A stretch of DNA of 64,000 bases from an uncultured Bacteroidota bacterium (GTDB lineage Bacteria; Bacteroidota; Bacteroidia; Chitinophagales; Chitinophagaceae). Shown piece after piece: positions 1 to 10,575 of this stretch. The stretch is from NCBI GenBank assembly GCA_903839875.1, contig CAIMDZ010000039.1:16275-80274 (forward strand), in the 5' to 3' direction. Under the pieces are notes generated by a model, which was not told the origin of the DNA, made no database searches, and saw only the letters and a list, made by a program, of their open reading frames with translations. The first letter of the stretch is position 1; each line of letters starts with the position of its first letter. The translations under genes and the position numbers were made by a program.

Positions 1-85
1 AAACATTCGCCACGTGTTACTTGACAAGAATATCTTCACAAAACATCAACATCATGGCAAACAATCCATCCTATTCAATTTATTT

Positions 86-676
86 ATGAAAGCCCTATGC
101 ACCATATTGCTTTTTCTCTTTAGTTATTTCAATGGCAGCGCTCAATATGAAAAGTACAGAGATGATAATTTCCCATTGTTTAAAGAACAGGTAAAGTGTT
201 TTATTGACACTATAAAGAAACACTCTTTGTGGCATGGCGATCACAATGTTTATGTTGCATACATGTACGATGCAGGTGATGACACAAGCGCATTTTGTTT
301 TACTTTATTGTATTTAATGCTGGAAAGTGAAAGTTTTCTGGTAGCAGGAAAGTTCATGTTCACAATTGATACTGATATCCTCCTTGTAAACAATGATGAC
401 AAATACATTAAAAAATGGAAGGAAAAGCACTACATTTTACCATTAGATTCTTTGAAAGAAAAAAGGATCACAGGTAAATTATTTACTTTTGATGGGATAA
501 TTTTTCACTATCAGTCGCCGGACCCACCACGCATATTAGTTTGGTTTGATGGGAAAATTATTCGTAGCAGGGTCTACAAAGGCTATGACAGAGTTCCCGT
601 TAGATTTTCATTATCAGAGGTTTTTTCTGAGCATCCAATGGCTTTACCATTACCGCCCCTTCCTGAAATAAAATAA
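86..676 (+). CDS. Hypothetical secreted protein (signal peptide MKALCTILLFLFSYFNGSAQ)
   Basis: ORF with N-terminal hydrophobic signal; the internal ATG at 86 is the better start. Confidence 0.6.
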   Translation: MKALCTILLFLFSYFNGSAQYEKYRDDNFPLFKEQVKCFIDTIKKHSLWHGDHNVYVAYMYDAGDDTSAFCFTLLYLMLESESFLVAGKFMFTIDTDILLVNNDDKYIKKWKEKHYILPLDSLKEKRITGKLFTFDGIIFHYQSPDPPRILVWFDGKIIRSRVYKGYDRVPVRFSLSEVFSEHPMALPLPPLPEIK

Positions 677-717
677 TCTGCCTGGTAGAGCAATGACATT
701 AGGTGGTTCAGCGGTTT

Positions 718-1881
718 TTATTTCAACAAGATATACGTCTCTACGTCCTTATTAGTTATCTTTTTATCAGAAAGAATAATGAGGCGTTCTACCACATTGC
801 GCAGCTCACGGATGTTGCCGGTCCAGTTATATTCCTGCAGCATTGCTACAGCAGCAGGTTCTATTTCCTTTACCGGTTGTTTATATTCCTCACTGATATC
901 TTTCATGAAGTGAGTAATAAGCGCAGGAATATCATCGCGCCTGTCATTGAGCGGTGGCACCTGTATCAGGATAACGCTTAGCCTGTGGTAAAGGTCCATA
1001 CGGAATTTTTTAGCCGCTACTTCTTCCATCAGGTTTTTGTTGGTAGCTGCTATTACGCGCACATCCACCTTTATATCCTTTTCACCACCTACCCTGGTAA
1101 TGCGGCTCTCCTGCAGGGCGCGCAGCATTTTGGCTTGCGCGTCATGGCTCATATCGCCAATCTCGTCCAGGAACAGCGTTCCGCCATTAGCCTGTTCAAA
1201 TTTGCCGATACGTTGTTTTATAGCAGAAGTAAAAGATCCTTTTTCATGACCAAAAAGTTCACTTTCAATAAGTTCTGAAGGGATGGCCGCGCAGTTCACC
1301 TCCACCATCGGTCCGCTGCTCCGGTTACTGAGCTCATGTAAACGGCGTGCTACCAACTCTTTGCCAACACCGTTCGCACCTGTAATAAGTACCCGGGCAT
1401 CAGTTGGGGCAACTTTGGCAATGGTTTCCTGTATGCGCATCATTCCCTCGCTCGCGCCAATCATCTCGTATCCCCTGGATATCCGTTTACGCAGTTGTTT
1501 AGTTTCCGCCACCAGTGATTTCTTATCCATGGCATTGCGCACAGTTATCAGCAGCCTGTTCAGGTCAGGAGGTTTGGATATATAATCGTAGGCCCCTTTC
1601 TTCACCGCATCTACGGCTGTTTCTATATTCCCATGTCCTGATATAACTATGAACGGAGTATCAGGCCGCTCTTCCCTGGCCATTTGCAATACTTCCAGAC
1701 CATCCATTCGCGGCATTTTTATATCGCAGAGAATGCAGTCATAATTGTTTTCTTTGATTTTTTTAGCGCCTTCGGCTCCGTCTGCCGCCTCATCTACAGT
1801 GAAGCCTTCGAAAGTTAGTATCTCACCCAGCGTCTTGCGGATCGCTTTTTCGTCGTCAATAACCAATATACTTTGTGCCAT
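718..1881 (-). CDS. Sigma-54-dependent response regulator, NtrC family
   Basis: Receiver domain (ILVIDDEKAIRKTL...DIKMPRMDG), AAA+ domain (GANGVGKE, GAFTSA-like GSFTSA, ESELFGHEKG), C-terminal region. Confidence 0.95.
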   Translation of the reverse strand: MAQSILVIDDEKAIRKTLGEILTFEGFTVDEAADGAEGAKKIKENNYDCILCDIKMPRMDGLEVLQMAREERPDTPFIVISGHGNIETAVDAVKKGAYDYISKPPDLNRLLITVRNAMDKKSLVAETKQLRKRISRGYEMIGASEGMMRIQETIAKVAPTDARVLITGANGVGKELVARRLHELSNRSSGPMVEVNCAAIPSELIESELFGHEKGSFTSAIKQRIGKFEQANGGTLFLDEIGDMSHDAQAKMLRALQESRITRVGGEKDIKVDVRVIAATNKNLMEEVAAKKFRMDLYHRLSVILIQVPPLNDRRDDIPALITHFMKDISEEYKQPVKEIEPAAVAMLQEYNWTGNIRELRNVVERLIILSDKKITNKDVETYILLK

Positions 1882-2099
1882 GTGTCTTTAAGTTAAAAGT
1901 TAAAAGCAAAAAGTGACCTTCAGATCGCTGCTGCCGTTAGTTTGAATTAAGAAGTGCCAATTTACCGATTTATTGGTTTTAAAAACGCCCCGGTGATAGA
2001 ATTGCCTATAAAAGTTGTTTTTATTCTGCAATTTTGTCAGGTGAATTTGTGGCATGTGTTTTGAATGTAGGTACATGTAGTTATTTTAAAACAAAATTT

Positions 2100-2813
2100 A
2101 TGGCAAAAACAATATTTCACCCGGCAAATCAAAGAGGACATGCAAACCATGGCTGGCTGGATGCGCACCATTCTTTCAGTTTTGCAAGCTGGTACGACCC
2201 GACGAAGATCCATTTCGGGGCATTGAGGGTTCTGAATGATGACATAGTATCCGGTGGCCAGGGTTTCGGACGGCATCCGCACGATAATATGGAGATCATC
2301 ACCATTGTCCTCGATGGAACCCTGGAACATAAAGACAGCATGGGCCATACCCAACAAATAATTCCCAATGAGGTGCAGGTAATGAGCGCCGGAACGGGAG
2401 TAACACATAGTGAATACAATCCTGATCCGGTAAAAATTGTAAACCTGCTGCAGACATGGATCTTTCCCAAAGAAAAAAATGTGCAGCCGCGGTATGACCA
2501 GAAAACTTTTCGGGCTGAAGATCGGGTGAATAAACTTCAGGCGCTGGTGTCGCCGATTTACAACGATGATGCAGGATTAAAAATTCACCAGGATGCCTGG
2601 ATATACAGGATCTCTCTGGAGGCCGGAAAAAGCGTGACTCATACTTTACATACAAAAGGCCACGGGGCGTATATCTTCCTGATTGACGGCAAAATAAACA
2701 TAGAAAACCAGATTTTGAATAAAAGGGATGCTTTAGGTATCAGTGAAACTGAAATGTTCGAAATAAAAGCAACCGAAAAAAGTGATGTGCTGATACTTGA
2801 AGTACCGATGTGA
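2100..2813 (+). CDS. Pirin family protein
   Basis: FHPANQRGHANHGWLDAHHSFSFASWYDP...FGRHPHDNMEIITIVLDG cupin/pirin motif; start trimmed to the ATG at 2100. Confidence 0.93.
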   Translation: MAKTIFHPANQRGHANHGWLDAHHSFSFASWYDPTKIHFGALRVLNDDIVSGGQGFGRHPHDNMEIITIVLDGTLEHKDSMGHTQQIIPNEVQVMSAGTGVTHSEYNPDPVKIVNLLQTWIFPKEKNVQPRYDQKTFRAEDRVNKLQALVSPIYNDDAGLKIHQDAWIYRISLEAGKSVTHTLHTKGHGAYIFLIDGKINIENQILNKRDALGISETEMFEIKATEKSDVLILEVPM

Positions 2814-2872
2814 TATTGATTGCAGATTCAACTTATTTTGGTATATTTAGATACCCGTTAAAAACTGACTGA

Positions 2873-3097
2873 ATGACCAGACACTATATTAAGGGAGACC
2901 TCACAGTTATATGGAAATCTGAATTGTGCGAGCACTGTACTAATTGCTGGAAGGGGCTGCCGGAAGTTTTCAGTCCGGGCAAAAAGCCATGGATCAACCT
3001 GGATGGGGCAGATGCGGAACGGATCATAGCTCAGGTGAAGAAATGCCCGTCAGGTTCCCTGAGTTATGTGATAACTGACAATAAAGACCGATTTTGA
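2873..3097 (+). CDS. YjdI-type divergent 4Fe-4S mono-cluster protein
   Basis: C-x2-C-x2-C plus downstream CPSGSLSY motif. Confidence 0.75.
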   Translation: MTRHYIKGDLTVIWKSELCEHCTNCWKGLPEVFSPGKKPWINLDGADAERIIAQVKKCPSGSLSYVITDNKDRF

Positions 3098-3729
3098 ATT
3101 TTACAGAAAAGATAGAATGGCTTAGGAATCGCTTGCAACAACCATTACCGGGCCGGCCGGCGCAGGAAAGAATGATGGGAAGGGTTGTAAACTCGCCTCA
3201 AAAAGTTCCGGATGATGCAAGACCCAGTGCTGTATTGTGCCTGTTATTCCCCATGAATGAAGAATTGCATCTGCTGCTGATGAAAAGACGCGAAGACAAA
3301 ACAGCACACAGCGGACAAGTAAGTTTTCCGGGAGGCAGCTATGATAGTACAGATGCCGACCTGAAAGCTACAGCCCTTCGGGAGGCCCAGGAAGAATTGG
3401 GTATCATTTCCGGTGAAGTGGATTTGTTAGGCGCTCTGACACCACTGTATATTCCGGTCAGCAATTTTAATGTTTATCCTTTCGTAGGCTATGCCAAAAA
3501 CAGGCCCGAATACAACCTCAGCCACAACGAAGTAGCCTATACGCTTGAAGTGCCGCTTGCCAACCTGCTACAGGCAGACCGAAAGATCGTAACCGAAGTA
3601 ATATCACCCGCCCGGCCCGATATAATCAGGAATGTGAATGCCTATAAACTGGAAGATGGTACTATTATCTGGGGGGCTACTGCGATGATCATTAGTGAGC
3701 TGGAGATTATTCTCGAAGCCGGGTTTTAG
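3094..3729 (+). CDS. NUDIX hydrolase, CoA pyrophosphatase-like
   Basis: NUDIX box GGSYDSTDADLKATALREAQEELGI; TTG start overlaps the preceding stop codon. Confidence 0.88.
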   Translation: MNFTEKIEWLRNRLQQPLPGRPAQERMMGRVVNSPQKVPDDARPSAVLCLLFPMNEELHLLLMKRREDKTAHSGQVSFPGGSYDSTDADLKATALREAQEELGIISGEVDLLGALTPLYIPVSNFNVYPFVGYAKNRPEYNLSHNEVAYTLEVPLANLLQADRKIVTEVISPARPDIIRNVNAYKLEDGTIIWGATAMIISELEIILEAGF

Positions 3730-3794
3730 AAAATTTAGCTTTAAAAAAAAGGGGTATAATTTAGTTTTCGTAAATTTGGGTAAATACATTGGTT

Positions 3795-4037
3795 ATGTCC
3801 ATTCAGCAAATGCAGCAGCAACTTATAGACAATATTAGTACAATTAAGGATGAGAATATTCTGAAGATGCTTGATGAAGAGGTATCCTATTATCTCCGGC
3901 TTAAAGAGGACCTTTCAGAATTATTATCTGAAGAAGATCATAAAGAATTGGTAATGCTGGCCAGCGAGCCGATTGATAAGAACACCATGTCTTTAAAAGA
4001 GTTTAATACCATTATGGACAAATGGCGTATGAAATAA
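3795..4037 (+). CDS. Antitoxin-like small protein
   Basis: Small acidic ORF overlapping the ParE-like gene by 16 bp. Confidence 0.6.
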   Translation: MSIQQMQQQLIDNISTIKDENILKMLDEEVSYYLRLKEDLSELLSEEDHKELVMLASEPIDKNTMSLKEFNTIMDKWRMK

Positions 4038-4309
4038 TAATCAATAAGCGGTTTACTAAAAAGTTGCAGGGCGTCCTTGACTACCTCGAACACGAATGGG
4101 GAGTAAGAGTAGCTACAGAATTTTTAGACAAAGTACAATCCAGAATCTTTCGATTACAGACTTTCCCATTTACAGGCACGCTGACCAGTGTACGCAATGT
4201 AAGAAGTACAATCATCACCAGGCACAACAGGATGTATTATCGGATTGTAAAAAACAAAGTGGTGATATTGAATATGTATGATACCAGAAGGAAAAAACGG
4301 AAAGAATAG
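4022..4309 (+). CDS. RelE/ParE family toxin-like protein
   Basis: RFTKKLQGVLDYLEHEWG...FPFTGTLTSVRNVRSTIITRHNRMYYRIVKNKVVILNMYDTRRK. Confidence 0.82.
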   Translation: MAYEIIINKRFTKKLQGVLDYLEHEWGVRVATEFLDKVQSRIFRLQTFPFTGTLTSVRNVRSTIITRHNRMYYRIVKNKVVILNMYDTRRKKRKE

Positions 4310-4312
4310 TTT

Positions 4313-4552
4313 CTATTCCTTTGTGTCTATCAGCACCTTCATCATTTTCATCGCTTCTTCATGAGTGTAAAATTCGCCCCTATCCTTTGCTGCATCAATG
4401 TCCTCAAGCTCTTTATTTTCTTGTTCCAGGCTCATTGCTTCTTCTTCCTTTCCGGGAAAAGTAGTTTTCACATAACCTAGCAGTGATTTTTTTTCGGTAG
4501 CGCTAAGTACATGTATATATGAATTTAGCTGCCGTTCAACATTTGCTCTCAT
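4313..4552 (-). CDS. Orphan antitoxin-like protein
   Basis: 79 aa ending DRGEFYTHEEAMKMMKVLIDTKE, resembling antitoxin C-termini; convergent to the ParE gene. Confidence 0.5.
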   Translation of the reverse strand: MRANVERQLNSYIHVLSATEKKSLLGYVKTTFPGKEEEAMSLEQENKELEDIDAAKDRGEFYTHEEAMKMMKVLIDTKE

Positions 4553-4632
4553 AAAATAACTGTTTATACAAATTTACCGGAAAAATTAATATTCTCCGTC
4601 CGCCGCACACATTTTTGCCTTTTCACTTCCCC

Positions 4633-7600
4633 TTACATATTCCTCCTATACTGCCCCCCAACCTCAAACAAAGCTTTTGTAATCTGCCCCAGTGAACAGA
4701 ACTTTACCGTTTCCATCAGCTCGGCAAAAATGTTCTTGTTGTGTATAGCCACCTGCTGCAGGTTGTGCAGCATATCACCGCTCTTTGCCTCGCTGCGCTT
4801 CCACAGGTTTTGAACTGTCTGTATCTGGAATTCTTTTTCTTCAGTTGTTGAGCGTATCACTTCTGAAGGAATAATTGTGGGCGACCCCTTGGAACTAAGG
4901 AAAGTATTTACGCCGATAATCGGGAATTCTCCTGTATGTTTCAATGTTTCGTAATAAAGACTCTCCTCTTGTATCTTGCCACGCTGGTACATGGTTTCCA
5001 TAGCGCCGAGTACCCCTCCGCGTTCAGTGATCCTGTCAAATTCAGCCATTACTGCTTCTTCAACAAGGTCAGTTAATTCTTCGATTATGAAAGAACCCTG
5101 CAATGGATTTTCGTTCTTAGCCAGGCCAAGTTCTTTATTGATGATCAACTGTATAGCCATTGCCCTGCGTACACTTTCCTCAGTAGGTGTTGTGATAGCT
5201 TCATCGTATGCGTTCGTATGCAGTGAATTACAGTTATCATAAATAGCGTACAAAGCCTGCAGCGTGGTGCGAATGTCGTTGAAATCTATTTCCTGAGCAT
5301 GTAATGACCGGCCAGATGTCTGTATGTGATATTTGAGCATTTGCGAGCGCTCATTACCCCCATACTTGATCTTCATTGCTTTGGCCCAGATACGGCGGGC
5401 CACACGGCCTATCACACTATATTCAGGGTCTATACCATTGCTAAAGAAAAATGAAAGATTGGGCGCAAAATCATCAATATGCATCCCCCGGCTCAGGTAG
5501 TATTCTACAAACGTAAAGCCATTGGAAATGGTGAATGCCAGTTGCGAAACAGGATTAGCGCCTGCCTCTGCAATATGATACCCGCTTATAGATACTGAAT
5601 AGAAATTGCGTACCTGGTTATCAATAAAATACTGCTGCACATCACCCATCACCCGCAACGAAAACTCAGTAGAGAATATACAGGTATTCTGCGCCTGGTC
5701 TTCTTTCAGGATATCAGCCTGCACGGTACCACGCACGGCTTTCAGGGTATCAACCTTTATCTTATTATACACATCCGCCGGCAATACCTGGTCACCGGTT
5801 ACACCCAGCAGCATTAATCCAAGCCCATCATTCCCTTCAGGTAGAGTACGATCTCTGAATGACGTAACACCTCCCTCTCCTTGGGAGAGGGCCGGGGAGA
5901 GGTCATAATATGGCCGTTCAACTCCCTTCTCTTTAAATATCCCGTCTATCTTTTTGTTTACTTCTTCTTCCAGCCCATTAGCTTTTATATATAACTCGCA
6001 CTGCTGATCAATTGCTGCATTCATAAAGAACGCAGTTATAGTAGGAGCCGGACCATTGATCGTCATGGATACCGACGTCTTCGGATCAGCGAGGTTAAAA
6101 CCGCTGTACAATTTCTTGGCATCATCAAGGCAGCACACACTCACACCCGAGTTGCCCACCTTGCCGTAAATATCCGGCCTGTGATCAGGGTCCTGGCCGT
6201 ACAGCGTCACACTGTCAAATGCAGTACTCAGCCTTTTTGCAGGCAAGCCATGAGATACATAGTGGAAACGCTTGTTGGTACGTTCGGGGCCACCCTCTCC
6301 GGCAAACATACGCGCCGGGTCTTCACCTTCACGCTTGAATGGATAAATACCCGCAGCATACGGAAATTCTCCCGGAAAATTTTCCGACAGCGCCCATTGC
6401 AAAATCTCCCCCCACGCCTCGAAACGCGGTACAGCTACCTTGGGTATCTGCAAGTGAGATAGCGATTCCGTATGTGTCTTTATCTTCAGTTCTTTGTCTC
6501 TTACTTTGTAAGAGTAGTAATCTCCGGTGTACTGTTTTTTCTTTTCTACCCAATTTTCCAGCAGGTGCTTGTTCTTTGGGTCCAGTTCCAACTCCAGTTT
6601 ACCGTAAACTTCCTGCAGCGTTTTTATAAACCGGTCCTTATCATCAACCGCAGTAGCCTGTAATGTCTGGATAGTTTTTTTGATCGAGAATAGTTTTTGA
6701 GCAACGGCACTTTGGTCCTTCGCCCACTTGTCATACTTGCGGTTGTTCTCGGTTATTTCGCTCAGGTAACGGGTACGCGATGGAGGTATGATGTATACCT
6801 TCTCGCTCATCTCATCAGTGATCTTGTAGTTGCTGTGCAGCGGCGCCCCTGTCTTATGTTCCAGCAAATCCATCAGCGACTTATACATCGTATTGGTACC
6901 CGGATCATTGAACTGGGAAGCAATGGTGCCAAACACCGGCATGTCGTCCGACTTTTGTTCAAACAGCTTATGGTTGCGCTGGTATTGTTTCTTTACATCG
7001 CGCAGCGCATCCATTGCTCCCCTCTTGTCAAATTTGTTGATCACAACTATATCTGCAAAATCGAGCATGTCAATTTTCTCCAACTGTGAAGCCGCGCCAT
7101 ATTCCGGCGTCATTACATACATGCTCATGTCGCAATGGTCGGTAATCTGTGTATCACTCTGGCCTATGCCCGAAGTTTCCAGGATAATCAAATCGTATTT
7201 TGCCGCTTTTAAAATGTTTACGGCATCATGAATATATTTTGAAACAGCCAGGTTGCTCTGGCGCGTTGCCATTGACCGCATATATACCCGGTCGTTGCGT
7301 ATGGAATTCATCCTGATACGGTCACCAAGTAAAGCGCCCCCTGTTTTACGTTTCGTGGGGTCTACCGAAATAATACCAATGTATTTATCCTTAAAATCAA
7401 TCAGGAATCTGCGCACCAGTTCATCTACCAGCGAACTTTTACCCGCTCCGCCCGTGCCGGTAATACCCAGTACCGGCGTATGAGTAACCTCAGCCTGCTC
7501 CTTTATCTTTTTAAGTGCCGCCTGTGTTTCAGGCAGTTCATAATAATTTTCAGCAGCCGATATAATACGGGCTATGGATTTTACGTCCTTTTCCACCAAA

Positions 7601-8058
7601 TGATCCACCTCGCCATTCAACTGATTACCCGTAGGATAATCACTTTTTTCCAGCAGGTCATCAATCATCCCCTGTAGTCCAAGAGAGCGCCCGTCGTCCG
7701 GAGAATAAATGCGGGTAATGCCATAATCTTCCAGTTCTTTTATTTCAGATGGCAGTATCACACCACCGCCGCCGCCAAATATTTTAATGTGCCCGCATCC
7801 TGCCTGTTTCAGCAAATCATACATGTATTTAAAATACTCCACATGGCCACCCTGGTAGGAGGTAATAGCTATAGCATTGGCATCTTCCTGTATGGCGCAA
7901 TCCACCACTTCCTGCACACTGCGGTCATGGCCCAGGTGTATCACCTCTGCCCCGCTGGCCTGCATGATACGGCGCATGATATTTATAGATGCATCGTGGC
8001 CGTCAAATAACGAAGCCGCTGTAACAAGACGTATTTTATTCTTAAGAGAATAAGACAT
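4633..8058 (-). CDS. icmF: Fused isobutyryl-CoA mutase IcmF (B12-binding, G-protein chaperone and mutase domains)
   Basis: 1141 aa: N-terminal B12 domain ([21 protein letters not shown]), P-loop [12 protein letters not shown], mutase motifs [17 protein letters not shown] and [27 protein letters not shown]. Confidence 0.93.
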   Translation of the reverse strand: MSYSLKNKIRLVTAASLFDGHDASINIMRRIMQASGAEVIHLGHDRSVQEVVDCAIQEDANAIAITSYQGGHVEYFKYMYDLLKQAGCGHIKIFGGGGGVILPSEIKELEDYGITRIYSPDDGRSLGLQGMIDDLLEKSDYPTGNQLNGEVDHLVEKDVKSIARIISAAENYYELPETQAALKKIKEQAEVTHTPVLGITGTGGAGKSSLVDELVRRFLIDFKDKYIGIISVDPTKRKTGGALLGDRIRMNSIRNDRVYMRSMATRQSNLAVSKYIHDAVNILKAAKYDLIILETSGIGQSDTQITDHCDMSMYVMTPEYGAASQLEKIDMLDFADIVVINKFDKRGAMDALRDVKKQYQRNHKLFEQKSDDMPVFGTIASQFNDPGTNTMYKSLMDLLEHKTGAPLHSNYKITDEMSEKVYIIPPSRTRYLSEITENNRKYDKWAKDQSAVAQKLFSIKKTIQTLQATAVDDKDRFIKTLQEVYGKLELELDPKNKHLLENWVEKKKQYTGDYYSYKVRDKELKIKTHTESLSHLQIPKVAVPRFEAWGEILQWALSENFPGEFPYAAGIYPFKREGEDPARMFAGEGGPERTNKRFHYVSHGLPAKRLSTAFDSVTLYGQDPDHRPDIYGKVGNSGVSVCCLDDAKKLYSGFNLADPKTSVSMTINGPAPTITAFFMNAAIDQQCELYIKANGLEEEVNKKIDGIFKEKGVERPYYDLSPALSQGEGGVTSFRDRTLPEGNDGLGLMLLGVTGDQVLPADVYNKIKVDTLKAVRGTVQADILKEDQAQNTCIFSTEFSLRVMGDVQQYFIDNQVRNFYSVSISGYHIAEAGANPVSQLAFTISNGFTFVEYYLSRGMHIDDFAPNLSFFFSNGIDPEYSVIGRVARRIWAKAMKIKYGGNERSQMLKYHIQTSGRSLHAQEIDFNDIRTTLQALYAIYDNCNSLHTNAYDEAITTPTEESVRRAMAIQLIINKELGLAKNENPLQGSFIIEELTDLVEEAVMAEFDRITERGGVLGAMETMYQRGKIQEESLYYETLKHTGEFPIIGVNTFLSSKGSPTIIPSEVIRSTTEEKEFQIQTVQNLWKRSEAKSGDMLHNLQQVAIHNKNIFAELMETVKFCSLGQITKALFEVGGQYRRNM
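5861..5904. repeat. REP-like palindromic repeat inside icmF
   Basis: acgtaacacctccctctccttgggagagggccggggagaggtc; second copy at 33345-33387 with 3 mismatches in 43 bp. Confidence 0.85.
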
Positions 8059-8220
8059 ATTTAAATTATATTAAAACTGGCTGCAAAGTTACGAAGATAC
8101 TCTGTAGTAGAAAGCCTTTGGCGCAAATGGATGTATGTATGACAAATTCCACTTTTCTCCAATAGCCCCGGCCTTTCCCAAAGGGATGCATTCGCATAGG
8201 CCGATGTCATTTAGTTAAGG

Positions 8221-8306
8221 AAGTCCGGCGGACTTAAATGTGAATAGCCGCCGGTTTCACCGGCGGAAGATCAGCGTAAACACAACCCCGGAGCGGGTTG
8301 AATGTG
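8221..8306. repeat. Triple-hairpin intergenic repeat, copy 1
   Basis: aagtccggcggactt / ccgccggtttcaccggcgg / aaccccggagcgggtt; second copy at 30223-30309. Confidence 0.85.
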
Positions 8307-8450
8307 GATTGGGAAATTCCATAATCGCTTAACTTAAATACATTGCCTTGCTGCCTAAAAAAAATTATTCCAAATGTGGTAAAATATTTTCATAAACACT
8401 ATACAATTTACATAATAGCAATTATATTTGTCCGTATAAAAATTTATAAC

Positions 8451-8936
8451 ATGAAAAAAATACTACTGTTCCTCCTGGTATCTTTCAGTTTTAGTTCAAT
8501 TAGCTTCGGACAGGATTTTTCGTTCGACGAACTGGTAAAAATGAGATCCTATACATATCCGGCGTTCGAAACGTACGTTCACGAAAAAGGCTATAAACTG
8601 AACCACCTTGAGTACAACGAAAGGTGCACGGTTTTCCGGAACGGTAATAATGTTGTTTCCTATTGCCATTACTACGATGATGGTTATTCTTACCACAACC
8701 ACGTAGCTATCAAGTTCGAAACCTCCAGCAAAGCTGAATACGAAAGGTTAAAAACACAGGTAGCTTCCCAGTTACAGTACTACAAAACAAAACTCCGCAG
8801 GTTCACAAACCAGCACTACCTCGAGCATATCTATGTAAATGACGCTATTTCCGTACATCTGTATGATATCTCTTACCGCGACGACGACAAGCCATACTAC
8901 CAGATCGAAATCTTCTCGGTATACGCAGCTTATTAA
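8451..8936 (+). CDS. Hypothetical secreted protein
   Basis: Signal peptide MKKILLFLLVSFSFSSISFGQ; start trimmed. Confidence 0.65.
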   Translation: MKKILLFLLVSFSFSSISFGQDFSFDELVKMRSYTYPAFETYVHEKGYKLNHLEYNERCTVFRNGNNVVSYCHYYDDGYSYHNHVAIKFETSSKAEYERLKTQVASQLQYYKTKLRRFTNQHYLEHIYVNDAISVHLYDISYRDDDKPYYQIEIFSVYAAY

Positions 8937-8954
8937 TAAACACACACACAATAA

Positions 8955-8990
8955 TTAAGGGGTATGGATTAGTTCTATACCCTTTTTTCT
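8955..8990 (+). terminator. Probable intrinsic terminator
   Basis: aaggggtatggattagttctataccctttttt hairpin plus T-run after the 8451-8936 CDS. Confidence 0.6.
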
Positions 8991-9051
8991 GGGGTAAATC
9001 TGCTGATGTGTTAATATTTTGGATCAGGCTTGGGTACAACTATCACCGTCC

Positions 9052-9182
9052 GTTGCCACGCTCGCTTGTACGTTCAGTATTTCTATTGAGCCTCCCCTTA
9101 TTGCGCCAGCAAACCCACCTAACACGCAGCAGAGCAACTCTCATCCTGTTTTTAGGAGGAATACCCGAAGGGGGAGGTGGTT
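9052..9182. repeat. Composite dispersed repeat, copy 1 (no DUF559 gene)
   Basis: gttgccacgctcgcttgtacgttcag...ccccttattgcgccagcaaacc...taacacgcagcagagcaactc...cccgaagggggaggtggtta; same segment order at 35750-35962. Confidence 0.85.
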
Positions 9183-9481
9183 AATTTTATATCCCGCTCT
9201 CAGCTCTGTTTCTTCGCTCTCCCATGATGGGTATTCGGCAAACTACTTTTCTGTTTGTTACAAATGTGCCCTGTTGGCACAGTAATTAGATATGCATCCT
9301 GAAATCCAATTCGGGGTTTTGTAAACTAAATAAATGGGACGATTATTTGATGGTTAGGTTGCATTGGGATGCTTGTGCTGCCAAACCAGGTTTTATCTCA
9401 CAATGAATTTCCCGGATCATTTAAAAAGAATGAAGACTTGAAGTACAACAACCAACCATAATATACTAATTGGCAGATCAA

Positions 9482-9582
9482 ATGATAGTCGTCAGGCATG
9501 GATTGATCCTCATCAGTGGAGGCGCTGATAAACATCAGACCGCTCATTGATGTCTATCAGACCACTTTGTGATAGGTGTCAT
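9482..9582. promoter_or_regulatory. Array of five 14-bp palindromes, NTGAT-N4-RTCAN
   Basis: ATGATagtcGTCAG, TTGATcctcATCAG, CTGATaaacATCAG, TTGATgtctATCAG, GTGATaggtGTCAT with centres 21, 22, 22 and 22 bp apart; about 75 bp upstream of the 9657 start codon. Confidence 0.75.
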
Positions 9583-9656
9583 AAAATACCAACATCAATC
9601 ACATGAAATTTGTGTCATCAAAAAACAATTATTCAAAAAATAAAAAATAAAAAATT

Positions 9657-10520
9657 ATGAATGCGAAAAAAATGTTATCAGCACTGATTCTATTAGGAAT
9701 CATCATGATTGGGTTAACCCAATGTACAAAGAAGAAAGGGGACTCGGTTTCCAATGCAACAATTACACCGTCAGGTATCGGAGACTCCGCCATATCTTAC
9801 GTTCCTACCGCATCAGGTCAACTTGGTGTTGCCTATTTAGACCAGGTACATACAGGCTTTACGTGGAAATGTTTATTCATGGATCTGACGAATACCTACC
9901 TGAACGGCAGATTCAATAACTATGGATTTTCTTCGTTCCAGTTTGACCCTAACAATCTCAGTGCAGCCCAAATACACTTCTGGGTTGACATGTCCGGCTT
10001 TAATACCGGTCAGCCTGGCAGAGATGGTAATGGCAAATGCGGCCGCAGCTATATTGGCATTACTTACAAAGATTCAGCAAAGACTATTGTTGATTCTGCA
10101 AGCATCTGGGCATTTTATGATGCTACTACGGTTATTAAATCAGGCAGTGGTTATATTGCCCAGGGTACATTAAAATTGAACAGGTGGAGAGGCATAGGAG
10201 GCCACACAGATGGCGATATGGTTTCAAATCCCTGTACGCTGTATTTTAATTTCAATGAATATAAGGATATGGGCGGCACTCCTGACCAGCATCGGTTTGG
10301 CTTCAGCGGTCACTTATTATTTAACCGCAGGGATTATGTAGATCCAAATTCAACCAAACAATGGGTTCCGACACCAACTGTGGGCACACACAATCTTTCT
10401 CCGGCTGATGTGTCAGGAAATCTTTCAGCAGCAAATAACACAATGTATGGCGTGTATATGACAGAGGTAGGAGATTCATGCTGGGTAAACGTAGACCCTG
10501 TTTTCTACAAAAACTATTAA
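9657..10520 (+). CDS. Hypothetical lipoprotein
   Basis: Lipobox-like IGLTQC near the N-terminus; first gene of the cluster. Confidence 0.65.
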   Translation: MNAKKMLSALILLGIIMIGLTQCTKKKGDSVSNATITPSGIGDSAISYVPTASGQLGVAYLDQVHTGFTWKCLFMDLTNTYLNGRFNNYGFSSFQFDPNNLSAAQIHFWVDMSGFNTGQPGRDGNGKCGRSYIGITYKDSAKTIVDSASIWAFYDATTVIKSGSGYIAQGTLKLNRWRGIGGHTDGDMVSNPCTLYFNFNEYKDMGGTPDQHRFGFSGHLLFNRRDYVDPNSTKQWVPTPTVGTHNLSPADVSGNLSAANNTMYGVYMTEVGDSCWVNVDPVFYKNY

Positions 10521-10575
10521 TCTTTTCTTCATAACAAATTAATCAAATTTTCTAAAAAATATAAAAATATAGCAT

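Noticed and set aside
703-1585. Plus-strand ORFs over the NtrC-family regulator
   Set aside because: Antisense to a clear response-regulator CDS; alternative start codons and no homology signal.
4976-8010. Many plus-strand ORFs (e.g. 5606-5908, 6697-7089, 6830-7231)
   Set aside because: Antisense to icmF; no recognisable motifs, and overlapping frames explained by the long minus-strand CDS.
9482-9582. Short CRISPR-like array (about 22-bp period)
   Set aside because: Only 14-bp palindromes with about 8-bp gaps, no identical repeats or 25-40-bp spacers, and no cas genes; regulatory boxes fit better.
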